Assembly: GCA_900554675.1 (NCBI GenBank)
Contig: USIM01000023.1
Coordinates: forward strand, 1 to 9,589
DNA length: 9,589 nucleotides
From: an uncultured Sutterella sp.
GTDB lineage: Bacteria; Pseudomonadota; Gammaproteobacteria; Burkholderiales; Burkholderiaceae_F
Direction: 5' to 3'
Of this stretch, positions 1 through 6,842 are shown piece after piece. A program made the position numbers and the translations under genes. A model generated the notes under the pieces. The model worked only from the letters and a program-made list of their open reading frames with translations. It ran no database searches and had not been told where the DNA came from. The first letter of the stretch is position 1. The number at the start of each line of letters is the position of its first letter.

Positions 1-1109
1 TGTTGGTTATTGATGAGTATCCCTATGTGGCAAGGTCTTCAAAGAGTTTGGCATCAACACTTCAACGCTTAATTGATCAATACAAAGATCATTCCAAATT
101 GATGCTGATTTTGTGTGGGTCCTCGATGTCGTATATGGAGGATCATGTGTTGTCGTATAAGGCGCCCCTTTACGGGCGTCGCACTGCACAGATGAAGGTA
201 GAACCTTTTGATTTTGCCGATACGTGTCGCTACCTGAAAGGTTTTTCTGATGAAGCGAAGATTTTGGCTTATGCAATGATGGGGGGCACACCGCAATATT
301 TGTTGCAACTGAATGATCGCTTGTCCATTGAAGAGAACATTTGCCAGACTTTTTTAAATCCTACCTCTTCAATTTACGAAGAACCGGAGAACTTGCTCAA
401 ACAAGCGGTCAGAGAGGCTGCACTTTACTACGCCTTGATGAGTGCGATCGCAGGCGGCGCCTCCCGAATGAACGAGATTTCTACGAAAGTCGGAGAAGAG
501 ACTTCTGTTTGCACAGCGTACTTAAAAAATCTCATGATGCTGGGGTTGGTGAAAAAAGAGGTGCCCTTTGGAGAGAAAAATTCCCGGAAATCGGTCTATT
601 CCATTGCCGATAATCTTTTCCGATTCTGGTTTAGATTTGTTCCAGAAAACCAACAACTCATTGCTCGTGGCGCATCAACACTGGCATTGCGCAGAATTGA
701 ACCACATCTATCGGAATTTACCGGAGTGGTGTTTGAAGATATCTGTAAGCAATATCTTTGGGAAACGCTTTTTCAAGGTCTCAGTCCGCTTGATTTCAAT
801 GATTTGGGACGTTGGTGGGGCACGAATCCGAAGACAAGAGAACAAGAGGAAATTGATATCGTCGGTTCTGACGGTAAAAAATTGGTTCTCTTTGCCGAAT
901 GCAAGTGGACCAACGAAAAAGTGGATTTGGGCGTTTTGCAGACTTTGCTAGAGCGAAGCCGCATGTTTAATAGCAATAATCCGCATTTCTATCTTTTCTC
1001 AAAGTCGGGATTTACTCCGGCTTGTGAGGTAAAAGCACAAGAACTCGGAAACGTTTCGCTTGTCTGTTACCAAGAGATTTTGGATACCCTGAATGGGCGG
1101 GACGTGTAA
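1..1109 (+). CDS. Archaeal-type AAA ATPase with DUF234-like nuclease-fold C-terminus (5' end outside window)
   Basis: The frame is open at the left edge, so the true start and the Walker A loop lie upstream; 368 residues are visible (numbered from base 3). The window opens on a Walker B strand (VIDEYPY, residues 2-8), followed by a sensor-like strand ending in CGSS (38-41) and a GRR segment (58-60) typical of the ATPase_2 (MNS/STAND-like) group. Residues ~139-200 look like a winged helix. The C-terminal part has D285 and E299-C-K301, the D...ExK arrangement of the PD-(D/E)xK superfamily, as expected for DUF234. These proteins are widespread in anaerobes and gut bacteria, often in variable copy number; their cellular role is poorly defined and I infer none beyond ATP binding and possible nuclease-like activity. 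The gene ends 121 bp before a second, different ATPase. Family assignment is fairly secure; function is not. Confidence 0.85.
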   Translation, partial: LVIDEYPYVARSSKSLASTLQRLIDQYKDHSKLMLILCGSSMSYMEDHVLSYKAPLYGRRTAQMKVEPFDFADTCRYLKGFSDEAKILAYAMMGGTPQYLLQLNDRLSIEENICQTFLNPTSSIYEEPENLLKQAVREAALYYALMSAIAGGASRMNEISTKVGEETSVCTAYLKNLMMLGLVKKEVPFGEKNSRKSVYSIADNLFRFWFRFVPENQQLIARGASTLALRRIEPHLSEFTGVVFEDICKQYLWETLFQGLSPLDFNDLGRWWGTNPKTREQEEIDIVGSDGKKLVLFAECKWTNEKVDLGVLQTLLERSRMFNSNNPHFYLFSKSGFTPACEVKAQELGNVSLVCYQEILDTLNGRDV

Positions 1110-1160
1110 AAATCTCATGTTTCATATTGGTGCAATGTGTATTTTTACGTATTTTTATGT
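1102..1160 (+). terminator. Possible weak AT-rich terminator with tandem 10-mer
   Basis: ACGTGTAAAAAT (1102-1113), overlapping the stop codon of the first ATPase gene, is an inverted match to ATTTTTACGT (1141-1150) apart from a 2-nt bulge, and the second arm is followed by another T-rich stretch. The second arm is itself the first unit of a two-copy tandem repeat, ATTTTTACGT / ATTTTTATGT (1141-1160). The stem is AT-rich with a ~27-nt loop, so termination is uncertain. The same AT-rich repeat could act as an UP element for the promoter just downstream. Confidence 0.25.
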
Positions 1161-1188
1161 TGGCGGAACGTGAAAAATTTGGATAAAA
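1160..1188 (+). promoter_or_regulatory. Candidate sigma70 promoter for the second ATPase gene
   Basis: TTGGCG (1160-1165) and GATAAA (1182-1187) are separated by 16 nt; each matches the consensus at 4 of 6 positions. The AT-rich repeat immediately upstream could help polymerase binding. The expected transcription start would be near 1195, leaving a short leader before the ribosome binding site AGGAG at 1217-1221. Confidence 0.35.
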
Positions 1189-1230
1189 TGAATTGGCGCA
1201 TCGTGCTTTTTTAGCTAGGAGAATTGTTGT

Positions 1231-2577
1231 ATGTATATGAAAAGAAAAGGATATGAAGAGCTACTGGCTTGGAAGACACGTGACCAAGGAACGACTGCCA
1301 TGTTGATAGAGGGTGCGCGACGTGTGGGAAAGAGTTTTTTGGCAAAAGATTTCGCTTCAAAAGAGTATAAGAGTTATCTTTACATTGATTTTTCTCGCCC
1401 TCATCCAAGATTGTTGGAGATATTCAAGGAGTTTTCATACGACCTTGATGAATTCTTCTCTCGACTGTCTTTGCTTTTCAGAACGCCACTGTATCGCCGT
1501 CAGTCCTGCATTATTTTTGACGAGGTGCAGCTTTTCCCTCTTGCAAGGCAACTCATTAAGCACCTTGTCGCTGACGGCCGTTATGACTACATTGAAACGG
1601 GGTCGCTCATCAGTATCAAGAGCAATATCGCAGAGATTGTTCTGCCATCTGAAGAAATCCGTATGGCCCTCAATCCATTGGACTTTGAAGAGTTTCTCGA
1701 TGTGATTGACGAAAGCGGCATGATTAAAGAGACCATTCATTCACATTATGAGTCGCTTACGCCTCTAGGCGACGGTGTGCATCGAGAGGTTATGAAACTG
1801 TTCCGCACCTATATGCTTGTCGGTGGCATGCCGCAAGCTGTCAGTCACTATGCGGAAACAAAAGATTTTCTCGGTGTGAGGAGAATTCAACAAAATATTT
1901 TGGCTCTTTACCGTGAGGATATCTCTCGCTACGCCGGTGAAAGCGAAATGAAAGTGAGATTGATTTTTGATGATATTCCGTCTCAGCTTTCATCGCATCA
2001 GAAACGCTTCAAATTGGCCAGTCTTAAAAAAGACGCCAGAATGCGAACTTATGAAGATGCCTTTATGTGGTTGTCGGATTCAAAAATCGTCAATTGTGCG
2101 TACAACTCGACGGATCCAACGATTGGTCTAAAGCTCAATATCGGTCGTTCAACACTCAAATGCTACATGGCCGATACGGGACTTTTGACAGTGACGGCAA
2201 CGCAAAGTGGCCCCTCTCTTGAGGAAGAGGTCATTAACGGTATTTTGTACGGAAAATTAAGTCTCAATGAAGGGATGTTCTTTGAAAATGTCGTTGCTCA
2301 ACAGCTAAGAGCCAAAGGGCATCAACTCTACTTTTATACCGAAGCCAAGGACGATGCGAGTCGCAAAAATATCGAAATTGATTTCTTAATTCGCCAAATG
2401 AAAAAAATCTGTCCGATTGAGGTGAAGTCTGGCGACTATCGCAAGCACGCTTCATTGGACTACTTTGTTAACAAATATCGCGATAGGTTAGGCAAGCGCT
2501 ACATCATCTGCACAAAGGATCTTAAAGTTGATGGTGATCTCGTGTTGCTACCTGTCTATATGACCGGATGTTTGTAG
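1231..2577 (+). CDS. AAA_14/DUF4143-type ATPase
   Basis: A complete 448-residue protein. The Walker A loop is GARRVGKS (28-35), Walker B is CIIFDEVQ (93-100, D97/E98), and a sensor-like ETGSL follows (122-126). The LNPLDFEEFL stretch (147-156) and the LVGGMPQAV segment (196-204) are hallmarks of AAA_14 ATPases carrying a DUF4143 C-terminal domain. Near the end, E-I-D384 and E397-V-K399 form a PD-(D/E)xK-like nuclease motif. The start at 1231 is preferred because AGGAG (1217-1221) lies 9 nt upstream; the in-frame ATG at 1237 would be too far away. Members are common in gut bacteria, usually as solitary genes of unknown cellular role, sometimes discussed as possible defence or mobile-element functions. 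It is not homologous end to end with the preceding ATPase, although the two share the general plan of ATPase plus nuclease-like tail. Confidence 0.9.
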   Translation: MYMKRKGYEELLAWKTRDQGTTAMLIEGARRVGKSFLAKDFASKEYKSYLYIDFSRPHPRLLEIFKEFSYDLDEFFSRLSLLFRTPLYRRQSCIIFDEVQLFPLARQLIKHLVADGRYDYIETGSLISIKSNIAEIVLPSEEIRMALNPLDFEEFLDVIDESGMIKETIHSHYESLTPLGDGVHREVMKLFRTYMLVGGMPQAVSHYAETKDFLGVRRIQQNILALYREDISRYAGESEMKVRLIFDDIPSQLSSHQKRFKLASLKKDARMRTYEDAFMWLSDSKIVNCAYNSTDPTIGLKLNIGRSTLKCYMADTGLLTVTATQSGPSLEEEVINGILYGKLSLNEGMFFENVVAQQLRAKGHQLYFYTEAKDDASRKNIEIDFLIRQMKKICPIEVKSGDYRKHASLDYFVNKYRDRLGKRYIICTKDLKVDGDLVLLPVYMTGCL

Positions 2578-2597
2578 TAATAATCTTTGAATATAAT
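2571..2597 (+). promoter_or_regulatory. Candidate proBA promoter (perfect -10)
   Basis: A perfect TATAAT lies at 2592-2597, 29 nt before the proB start. No good -35 is present at 17-nt spacing; TTTGTA (2571-2576, 15-nt spacing) is the nearest weak match. A TG dinucleotide at 2588-2589 is one base away from the extended -10 position. A start of transcription near 2604 would give a leader of about 22 nt. Confidence 0.45.
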
Positions 2598-2626
2598 GGA
2601 AAGATTCTTCTAAAACGGGTGACGTT

Positions 2627-3784
2627 ATGTTGATTTCTCGCTCAGAATTAAAAAACGCTAAACGAATCGTGGTTAAAGTCGGTTCGAGCACGATTACGCA
2701 TGCCAATGGCAAGCGCGATTTTGCCCGAATGGATCGTTTGGCTAGAGAGCTTTCAGACCTTCAAAATCAAGGCAAAGAAATGATTTTGGTGACCTCAGGC
2801 GCTGTGGCCGTAGGGGTTGATCGTTTGGGTCTTACCGCGAAGCCAAAAACCATTCCGGGTAAGCAAGCTGCCGCCGCTGTGGGTCAAGGCATCTTGATGC
2901 ACACCTACGACAAATTTTTCTCGGAATACGGGCAAATCACGGCTCAAGTTTTGATTACTCGCCAAGAAACGGTGGATCGTCATCGCTATATCAATGCTCG
3001 TAACACCTTTAAAGAGCTCTTAAAGAGCCGTGTCATTCCGATTGTCAATGAAAATGACGTGGTGGCTTTAGACGAATTAAAGATCGGTGACAATGATAAT
3101 TTGTCGGCTTTGGTGGCAGGGATTGTTGAAGCCGATTTGGTCATTATTTTGTCTGACGTTGACGGTCTTTATACGGCAAATCCTCAAACGCATCCCGATG
3201 CCAAGCTTGTGAGCGAAGTCGAAGAGATTACGCCCGCGATTGAAGCGAGCGCCGGTGGTGCGGGCAGCAGCGTCGGTACGGGCGGAATGGCAACGAAATT
3301 GCAGGCAGCCAAAAACGCAACCACCTCAGGCATTAACTTGGTGATTGCCTCCGGTGAAGAACTCGATTCCGTTACCCGAATTCTCAATGGCGAAAATATC
3401 GGTACCCTTTTCGTTTCTCGCGAAAACCGTTTGCAATTCAGAAAGAAATGGTTGGCCTTTGGTGCTCGTATTAAGGGGAAGTTGACGGTGGACGCTGGGT
3501 GCGCCAAGGCAATGAAAAAAGCCGGAGGCTGCAGCATTTTGCCTGTGGGTAGCAAGGCGGTGGAAGGTGAATTTGAACCGGGTAATACCGTGAGCATTGT
3601 CAACGAAAGTGGTGAGGAATTGGCTCGCGGCTTATCACACTACGCATCCGATGAAATTCAAAAGATTTTAGGTTGCCACAGTGATGAAATTGAAACTCGC
3701 TTGGGCCACAAGGCGTTCGATGAAGTGGTTCACCGTGATGATTTGGTGATTTTCGGTTTGGAGGCCAATGATGAGTACTTATGA
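2627..3784 (+). CDS. proB: Glutamate 5-kinase
   Basis: Catalyses ATP-dependent phosphorylation of glutamate to gamma-glutamyl phosphate, the committed step of proline synthesis in the cytoplasm. The 385-residue protein has the amino-acid-kinase fold at ~10-260: VVKVGSS (15-21), VTSGAVAVG (55-63), NENDVVALDELKIGDNDNLS (141-160, the glutamate-binding and active-site stretch), SDVDGLYTANP (176-186) and GTGGMATKLQAA (217-228). A PUA domain follows from ~283 to ~365, as in the E. coli enzyme. It is slightly longer than E. coli ProB (367 residues), mostly in the C-terminal tail that overlaps proA. The ATG at 2627 has only a weak GGGTGA-like ribosome site, but it places the conserved kinase motif at the usual distance from the N-terminus. 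It forms an operon with proA. Feedback inhibition by proline is known for the family; nothing in the DNA shows extra regulation. Confidence 0.97.
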   Translation: MLISRSELKNAKRIVVKVGSSTITHANGKRDFARMDRLARELSDLQNQGKEMILVTSGAVAVGVDRLGLTAKPKTIPGKQAAAAVGQGILMHTYDKFFSEYGQITAQVLITRQETVDRHRYINARNTFKELLKSRVIPIVNENDVVALDELKIGDNDNLSALVAGIVEADLVIILSDVDGLYTANPQTHPDAKLVSEVEEITPAIEASAGGAGSSVGTGGMATKLQAAKNATTSGINLVIASGEELDSVTRILNGENIGTLFVSRENRLQFRKKWLAFGARIKGKLTVDAGCAKAMKKAGGCSILPVGSKAVEGEFEPGNTVSIVNESGEELARGLSHYASDEIQKILGCHSDEIETRLGHKAFDEVVHRDDLVIFGLEANDEYL

Positions 3785-5027
3785 TTTAGTGCGCGATAAA
3801 GCCCGTTTGGCACATGAGGCCGAAAGACGATTGGCCTTGGTTGACACTGAGACCAAAAATCGTGCGCTTTTAGCCATGGCCGATGCCCTGTTGGCTCAAA
3901 GTGATTTCATTTTGACGGAAAACGAAAAAGACATGGAACGCGCTCGCGCCAACGGCATGAAGTCTTCCATGTTGGATCGCCTTCAATTGACTGTTGTGCG
4001 CATTGAAGGGATGGCAGAGGGCTTGCGCCAAGTCGCAGACCTTGCCGACCCCGTAGGCGACGTTTTATCGGATCGCACGTTAGATAACGGCCTTCATATT
4101 CAAAAGGTTCGAGTGCCTTTGGGTGTGATCGGCATTATTTATGAAGCACGCCCCAATGTGACGGCTGACGCCATTGGTCTTTGTGTGAAGTCGGGCAATG
4201 CCGTTGTGTTAAAGGGTGGCAGCGAAGCTTTATCTTCGAACGCTGCGATTGCTAAGGTCTTGACGCAGGCGGCTTACGCCAATGGGATCCCAGAAGGCGC
4301 CATTCAACTCATTGACGTGACCGATCGTGAGGCCGTGACGCATTTGATTCGTATGAATGATTATGTCGACGTGGTCATTCCGCGTGGCGGCGCAGGTTTG
4401 ATTCGTTTCGTGGTTCAAAATGCCTCTGTCCCCGTGATTGAAACGGGGTCGGGCGTGTGCCATACCTTTGTCGATGCTACGGCCGATTGCGATAAGGCTC
4501 GAAAGATCGCCTTTAATGCCAAGGTACAACGTCCTTCCGTTTGCAACGCCATGGAAACGCTTTTGGTCCATAAGGATGTGGCCAAAGCTTTCTTGCCTGC
4601 TATGCTTAAAGACTATTTTGACGCCGGTGTAACGATCATGGGGTGTGAGAAGGTGCAAGCCTTTGATGCACGAGTGATTGCCGCAACCGAGGAAGATTGG
4701 GCCACGGAATACGGTGACTTGCGATTGTCGGTGAAGATTGTCGAGGGGCTTGATGAGGCGCTTGATCACATCGCGCGCTTTAGTACAAAGCACTCTGAAT
4801 GCATTGTGACCGAAGACGCAACAAATGCGCAGATCTTTCAACGCTCAATCGATGCAGCGGCTGTCTATGTCAATGCCTCCACTCGATTTACGGATGGCTT
4901 TGAATTTGGCTTTGGTGCAGAAATCGGTATCAGTACGCAAAAACTTCATGCCCGAGGCCCCATGGCGTTACCGGAATTAACGTCTTATAAGTATTTAGTG
5001 ACGGGTAACGGTCAAGTTCGTAGCTAA
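3771..5027 (+). CDS. proA: Glutamate-5-semialdehyde dehydrogenase (gamma-glutamyl phosphate reductase)
   Basis: Reduces gamma-glutamyl phosphate with NADPH to glutamate-5-semialdehyde, which cyclises on the way to proline. The 418-residue protein belongs to the aldehyde dehydrogenase superfamily and matches the usual length (E. coli 417). Visible family motifs are VPLGVIGIIYEARPNVT near residue 115, VLKGGSEA near 146, IPRGGAGLI near 203, VIETGSGVCHTFVD near 222, and the catalytic cysteine C258 in QRPSVCNAMETLL. The C-terminal FTDGFEFGFGAEIGIST stretch is also characteristic. Two adjacent ATGs exist at 3768 and 3771. GGAGG at 3760-3764 lies 3 nt from the first and 6 nt from the second, so 3771 is favoured; the alternative adds one Met. 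The gene overlaps the end of proB by about 14 nt, and its ribosome site lies inside proB, which implies translational coupling. Confidence 0.97.
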   Translation: MSTYDLVRDKARLAHEAERRLALVDTETKNRALLAMADALLAQSDFILTENEKDMERARANGMKSSMLDRLQLTVVRIEGMAEGLRQVADLADPVGDVLSDRTLDNGLHIQKVRVPLGVIGIIYEARPNVTADAIGLCVKSGNAVVLKGGSEALSSNAAIAKVLTQAAYANGIPEGAIQLIDVTDREAVTHLIRMNDYVDVVIPRGGAGLIRFVVQNASVPVIETGSGVCHTFVDATADCDKARKIAFNAKVQRPSVCNAMETLLVHKDVAKAFLPAMLKDYFDAGVTIMGCEKVQAFDARVIAATEEDWATEYGDLRLSVKIVEGLDEALDHIARFSTKHSECIVTEDATNAQIFQRSIDAAAVYVNASTRFTDGFEFGFGAEIGISTQKLHARGPMALPELTSYKYLVTGNGQVRS

Positions 5028-5046
5028 TCGGTTTCAAATCTTTTTT

Positions 5047-5086
5047 GAGCGCCTTTCTGTCTTTGATAGAGAGGCGCTTTCAATTT
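5047..5086 (+). terminator. Hairpin terminator after proBA
   Basis: AGCGCCTTTCT (5048-5058) pairs with AGAGAGGCGCT (5068-5078) over 11 bp with one G-T wobble, around a 9-nt loop. The stem starts 20 nt after the proA stop. The downstream tract is short and interrupted (TTTCAATTT), so efficiency may be moderate. It separates proBA from the LysR gene. Confidence 0.6.
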
Positions 5087-5097
5087 CTGAAAGTCTG

Positions 5098-5103
5098 TAT
5101 ACT
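5098..5103 (+). promoter_or_regulatory. Candidate -10 of the LysR gene
   Basis: TATACT (5098-5103) matches the -10 consensus at 5 of 6 positions and lies 31 nt before the ATG at 5135. It is preceded by TG directly, without the usual one-base gap. No convincing -35 exists at 16-18 nt spacing, where the proBA terminator arm sits. Confidence 0.3.
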
Positions 5104-5134
5104 AGAAATTGAAAATTTTGAAATCGAGAAAGCC

Positions 5135-5971
5135 ATGAATATTTCACAAGAAGACCTTCAACTTTTCATTGCCTTGTGGGAAAAACGAAGCATTACGCTT
5201 GCTGCTCAAGAGCTTAATTTAACGTTGCCAACGGCTTCTCGACGAGTGGCAAGATTAAAAGAGATTTTTGGCGATCCTTGTTTTGTTCGCTCTCCCCAAG
5301 GGCTTATTCCGACGAGTTTTGCAACGGAAATTATTGGTGATGTTTTACAGGCCAACACTAAATTAATGGCGCTCAGTCGCCATCGTGCTTTTGATCCGAA
5401 GACACTGAAACGCATCATCAGAATTGCGAGTCCCGACAACGCCGTTCCCTACCTTTTAGCGCCAGTTGTTAAGGCCATCAACGAAGGTGCGCCACAGTGC
5501 ACTCTTGCGTTTACCTTTTCAAATTTTTCGAGCTTTGAGGATTTGCAAAAGGGTGTGATTGATTTTCTGATTCGACCCAAGGCACTGGGCATGCAAGGCT
5601 ATCATTACTTGCCTTTGCACGTCTTTGAGCAAGTTCTTGTTGTTCGACGTCATCATCCGTTGGTGGACATTTTTAATGAAAAGGGACATCTTGATGTGGC
5701 CGATATTGAGCCCTATGGAAGAGTGCTCAATAACATCAGTCTGATCAATAACCCGGAAGAAGATTACACTTTAAGTTACTACGATCGACATTTTTCGACT
5801 GAAAAGACGAGTCAGAAAACGAGTGTTATTTCGCCTTATTTTTTAGGTTCTTTTATTCTCCGTCGAAAAGGCTGTTCAGCAGTTCGTCTTCATCGAGACT
5901 CACATTCCGGAAGGCAGTCATCGCCTGTTCACGTACCAGATTCTCGTCGGTGTAGCATTTGCCGTCGATGA
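5135..5971 (+). CDS. LysR-type transcriptional regulator, effector domain disrupted (probable pseudogene)
   Basis: The first ~241 residues are a recognisable LysR protein. A winged helix-turn-helix lies at ~1-60, with the SITLAAQELNLTLPTASRRVARLKE region (19-43) followed by GDPCFVRSPQGLIPT, and the effector-binding domain begins near residue 93 (RIIRIASPDNAVPYLLAPVV). Residues 229-241 (TSVISPYFLGSFI) still fit the family. From residue ~242 (base ~5858) to the stop, the translation is Arg/Ser/Cys-rich and unlike any LysR end, and the typical C-terminal Trp-His...Asp-Pro-Ala segment reappears downstream in another frame. The 278-residue product would therefore lack the end of its sensing domain, though DNA binding could survive. 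The start at 5135 is chosen because it places the HTH at the usual N-terminal position; an upstream in-frame TTG at 5045 lies inside the terminator hairpin. Its position before the assT operon suggests, but does not prove, that the intact regulator controlled it. Confidence 0.8.
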   Translation: MNISQEDLQLFIALWEKRSITLAAQELNLTLPTASRRVARLKEIFGDPCFVRSPQGLIPTSFATEIIGDVLQANTKLMALSRHRAFDPKTLKRIIRIASPDNAVPYLLAPVVKAINEGAPQCTLAFTFSNFSSFEDLQKGVIDFLIRPKALGMQGYHYLPLHVFEQVLVVRRHHPLVDIFNEKGHLDVADIEPYGRVLNNISLINNPEEDYTLSYYDRHFSTEKTSQKTSVISPYFLGSFILRRKGCSAVRLHRDSHSGRQSSPVHVPDSRRCSICRR

Positions 5972-6089
5972 TGACATAGCTATCCGGCATTGCGTTGAAG
6001 TGGCGATGAATGCCGGCAATGCCCAATAGAAGCAGTAATCCGGCAGCTATTCCTCCATTGCCTTCAGCCATACAAGGCTCAATTGTCAC
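5853..6089 (-). CDS. Small hypothetical membrane-type protein, antisense within the broken LysR gene
   Basis: I do not recognise this protein. The minus-strand frame runs 78 codons from a GTG at 6089, or 72 from an ATG at 6071, to TAA at 5853-5855. From the GTG start it has an apparent membrane segment at ~14-28 (IAAGLLLLLGIAGI), then a polar domain (DSYVIIDGKCYTDENLVREQ, 36-55) and an acidic tail (SLDEDELLNSLFDGE, 64-78). The composition is protein-like, while all + strand frames in 5858-6040 are poor or are merely its codon-aligned complement. No good ribosome binding site precedes either start, so it may be a fragment of a foreign gene carried in with the DNA that interrupted LysR rather than an expressed gene. 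If the LysR-derived sequence begins near 6046, the first ~15 codons are not part of the original frame. Confidence 0.35.
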   Translation of the reverse strand: MTIEPCMAEGNGGIAAGLLLLLGIAGIHRHFNAMPDSYVIIDGKCYTDENLVREQAMTAFRNVSLDEDELLNSLFDGE

Positions 6090-6210
6090 CTGTTTATTTT
6101 GGCACGATCGGGTTCACAATGATCCGGCAATGCAATGGGTTCGAAGTCAATTTAAATTGAATGCTCAAACGGAGTCCGGCGCCCTTTATGAACAAAAAAA
6201 TCGCTTTTAA
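6046..6210 (+). pseudogene. Detached C-terminal end of the LysR regulator
   Basis: In a frame different from the upstream LysR part, this stretch reads PPLPSAIQGS...LFWHDRVHNDPAMQWVRSQF and ends with TAA at 6208-6210. The Trp-His-x-Arg-x(3)-Asp-Pro-Ala-x(2)-Trp-x-Arg pattern is the usual last helix of LysR effector domains, and the 'PLP' start lies at the usual distance before it. There is no start codon or ribosome site giving a sensible separate gene: the upstream in-frame ATG at 6010 sits in the unrelated inserted stretch. About 25-35 residues expected between GSFI (ending 5857) and this segment are absent. The left edge is uncertain by about 50 bp. Confidence 0.6.
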
Positions 6211-6215
6211 AAAAT

Positions 6216-6247
6216 GAAAGTTAATCTGACACTTTTTTATTATTTTT
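6216..6247 (+). terminator. Weak AT-rich terminator after the LysR remnant
   Basis: GAAAGT (6216-6221) can pair with ACTTTT (6231-6236), with one G-T pair, around a 9-nt loop, and is followed by a T-rich run to 6247. The stem is short and AT-rich, so efficiency is doubtful. Confidence 0.3.
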
Positions 6248-6260
6248 GATAGTTAATCCC

Positions 6261-6283
6261 CCTAGGTCAATCGTCGGATTCCT
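6261..6283 (+). promoter_or_regulatory. Possible operator upstream of assT
   Basis: The 134 bp before assT should hold its promoter, but I see no convincing -35/-10 pair. Within it are a CCTAGG palindrome (6261-6266) and an interrupted inverted repeat, AGG-(TC)-AATC (6264-6272) facing GATTCCT (6277-6283). Such a dyad could be a regulator site, for example for the LysR protein encoded upstream, but this rests on symmetry alone. Confidence 0.2.
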
Positions 6284-6344
6284 CATAGACTTTTCTGAGC
6301 AAATACCTATTTGCATCTCTCATTAAACTCTTGAGGATCTGATT

Positions 6345-6842
6345 ATGAATCTCAAATTTGCGACTTTAGCTGTCGCCATTCCTTTAGCTTTTTCTGTTTT
6401 ACCGACAACTGTTCAAGCAGCTGGTGGTGCCTCCGGTCCCGTCGTTGCTTTTGCTGTCCAAGGACAGCTCGGTGAAATTGTGATGAATCCATACAAGATT
6501 GCACCCTTGACGGCCGTGATTCGAAATGGTGGTTATGTTATTGAAGATGCCTCTGTTCGTATTGTGCCGAAGAAAGACGGTGCTGATCTTAAATACAATG
6601 TCAGCAAGCGCCAATTAATGACTCATGCGGGTATTCCTGTTTTTGGTTTGTACCCTGACTATGTCAATACGGTTGAAGTGACCTATACCCGTAACTTCAA
6701 CGGTAAAAAAGAAAAGATTTCTGAGTCCTATCAAATGTATGCACCTCCCGTGTATACGGCAACCAATGGGATGAAGTCTCAAAAATCAACGATGTTTAAA
6801 ACGAAGGTCAATGCCGTTGATCCTGCCTTTAAAGATCGTTAA
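6345..6842 (+). CDS. assT: Arylsulfate sulfotransferase, N-terminal part (frameshifted)
   Basis: This 165-residue frame carries the first quarter of a PAPS-independent aryl-sulfate sulfotransferase, the periplasmic enzyme that transfers sulfate from one phenolic sulfate ester to another phenol. A Sec signal peptide is clear: positive start, hydrophobic core at ~5-20 and cleavage expected after VQA (23-25). The mature part is the beta-sandwich domain, with GQLGEIVMNPY (40-50), APLTA (53-57) and GIPVFGLYPDYVNTVEV (96-112), which align with the E. coli enzyme. GAGGA (6333-6337), 7 nt upstream of the ATG, is a good ribosome site. The frame stops at TAA 6840-6842 right after KDR, where the family continues with Leu; the rest of the protein follows at once in the -1 frame. 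On its own this product would be exported but has no catalytic domain. Confidence 0.9.
   Translation: MNLKFATLAVAIPLAFSVLPTTVQAAGGASGPVVAFAVQGQLGEIVMNPYKIAPLTAVIRNGGYVIEDASVRIVPKKDGADLKYNVSKRQLMTHAGIPVFGLYPDYVNTVEVTYTRNFNGKKEKISESYQMYAPPVYTATNGMKSQKSTMFKTKVNAVDPAFKDR
6839..6842 (+). other. Single-base frameshift inside assT
   Basis: The upstream frame reads GAT-CGT-TAA (Asp-Arg-stop). Reading TTA at 6839-6841 instead gives Leu and joins directly to the ATG at 6842 of the downstream frame, producing Asp-Arg-Leu as in the E. coli enzyme and a total of 598 residues. One missing T in a TTT run would explain everything. No slippery heptamer for -1 ribosomal frameshifting is present. Confidence 0.85.

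Noticed and set aside
4230..4841. Long minus-strand open frame opposite proA
   Set aside because: It is antisense to clear proA coding sequence including the catalytic cysteine, with no motif of its own.
5045..5134. Upstream TTG start adding 30 residues to the LysR protein
   Set aside because: The extension lies within the proBA terminator hairpin and would push the HTH away from the N-terminal position usual for LysR proteins.
5852..6098. A complete insertion sequence or MITE inside LysR
   Set aside because: No terminal inverted repeats or transposase were seen, and removing the DNA between the TTTATT copies does not restore LysR.
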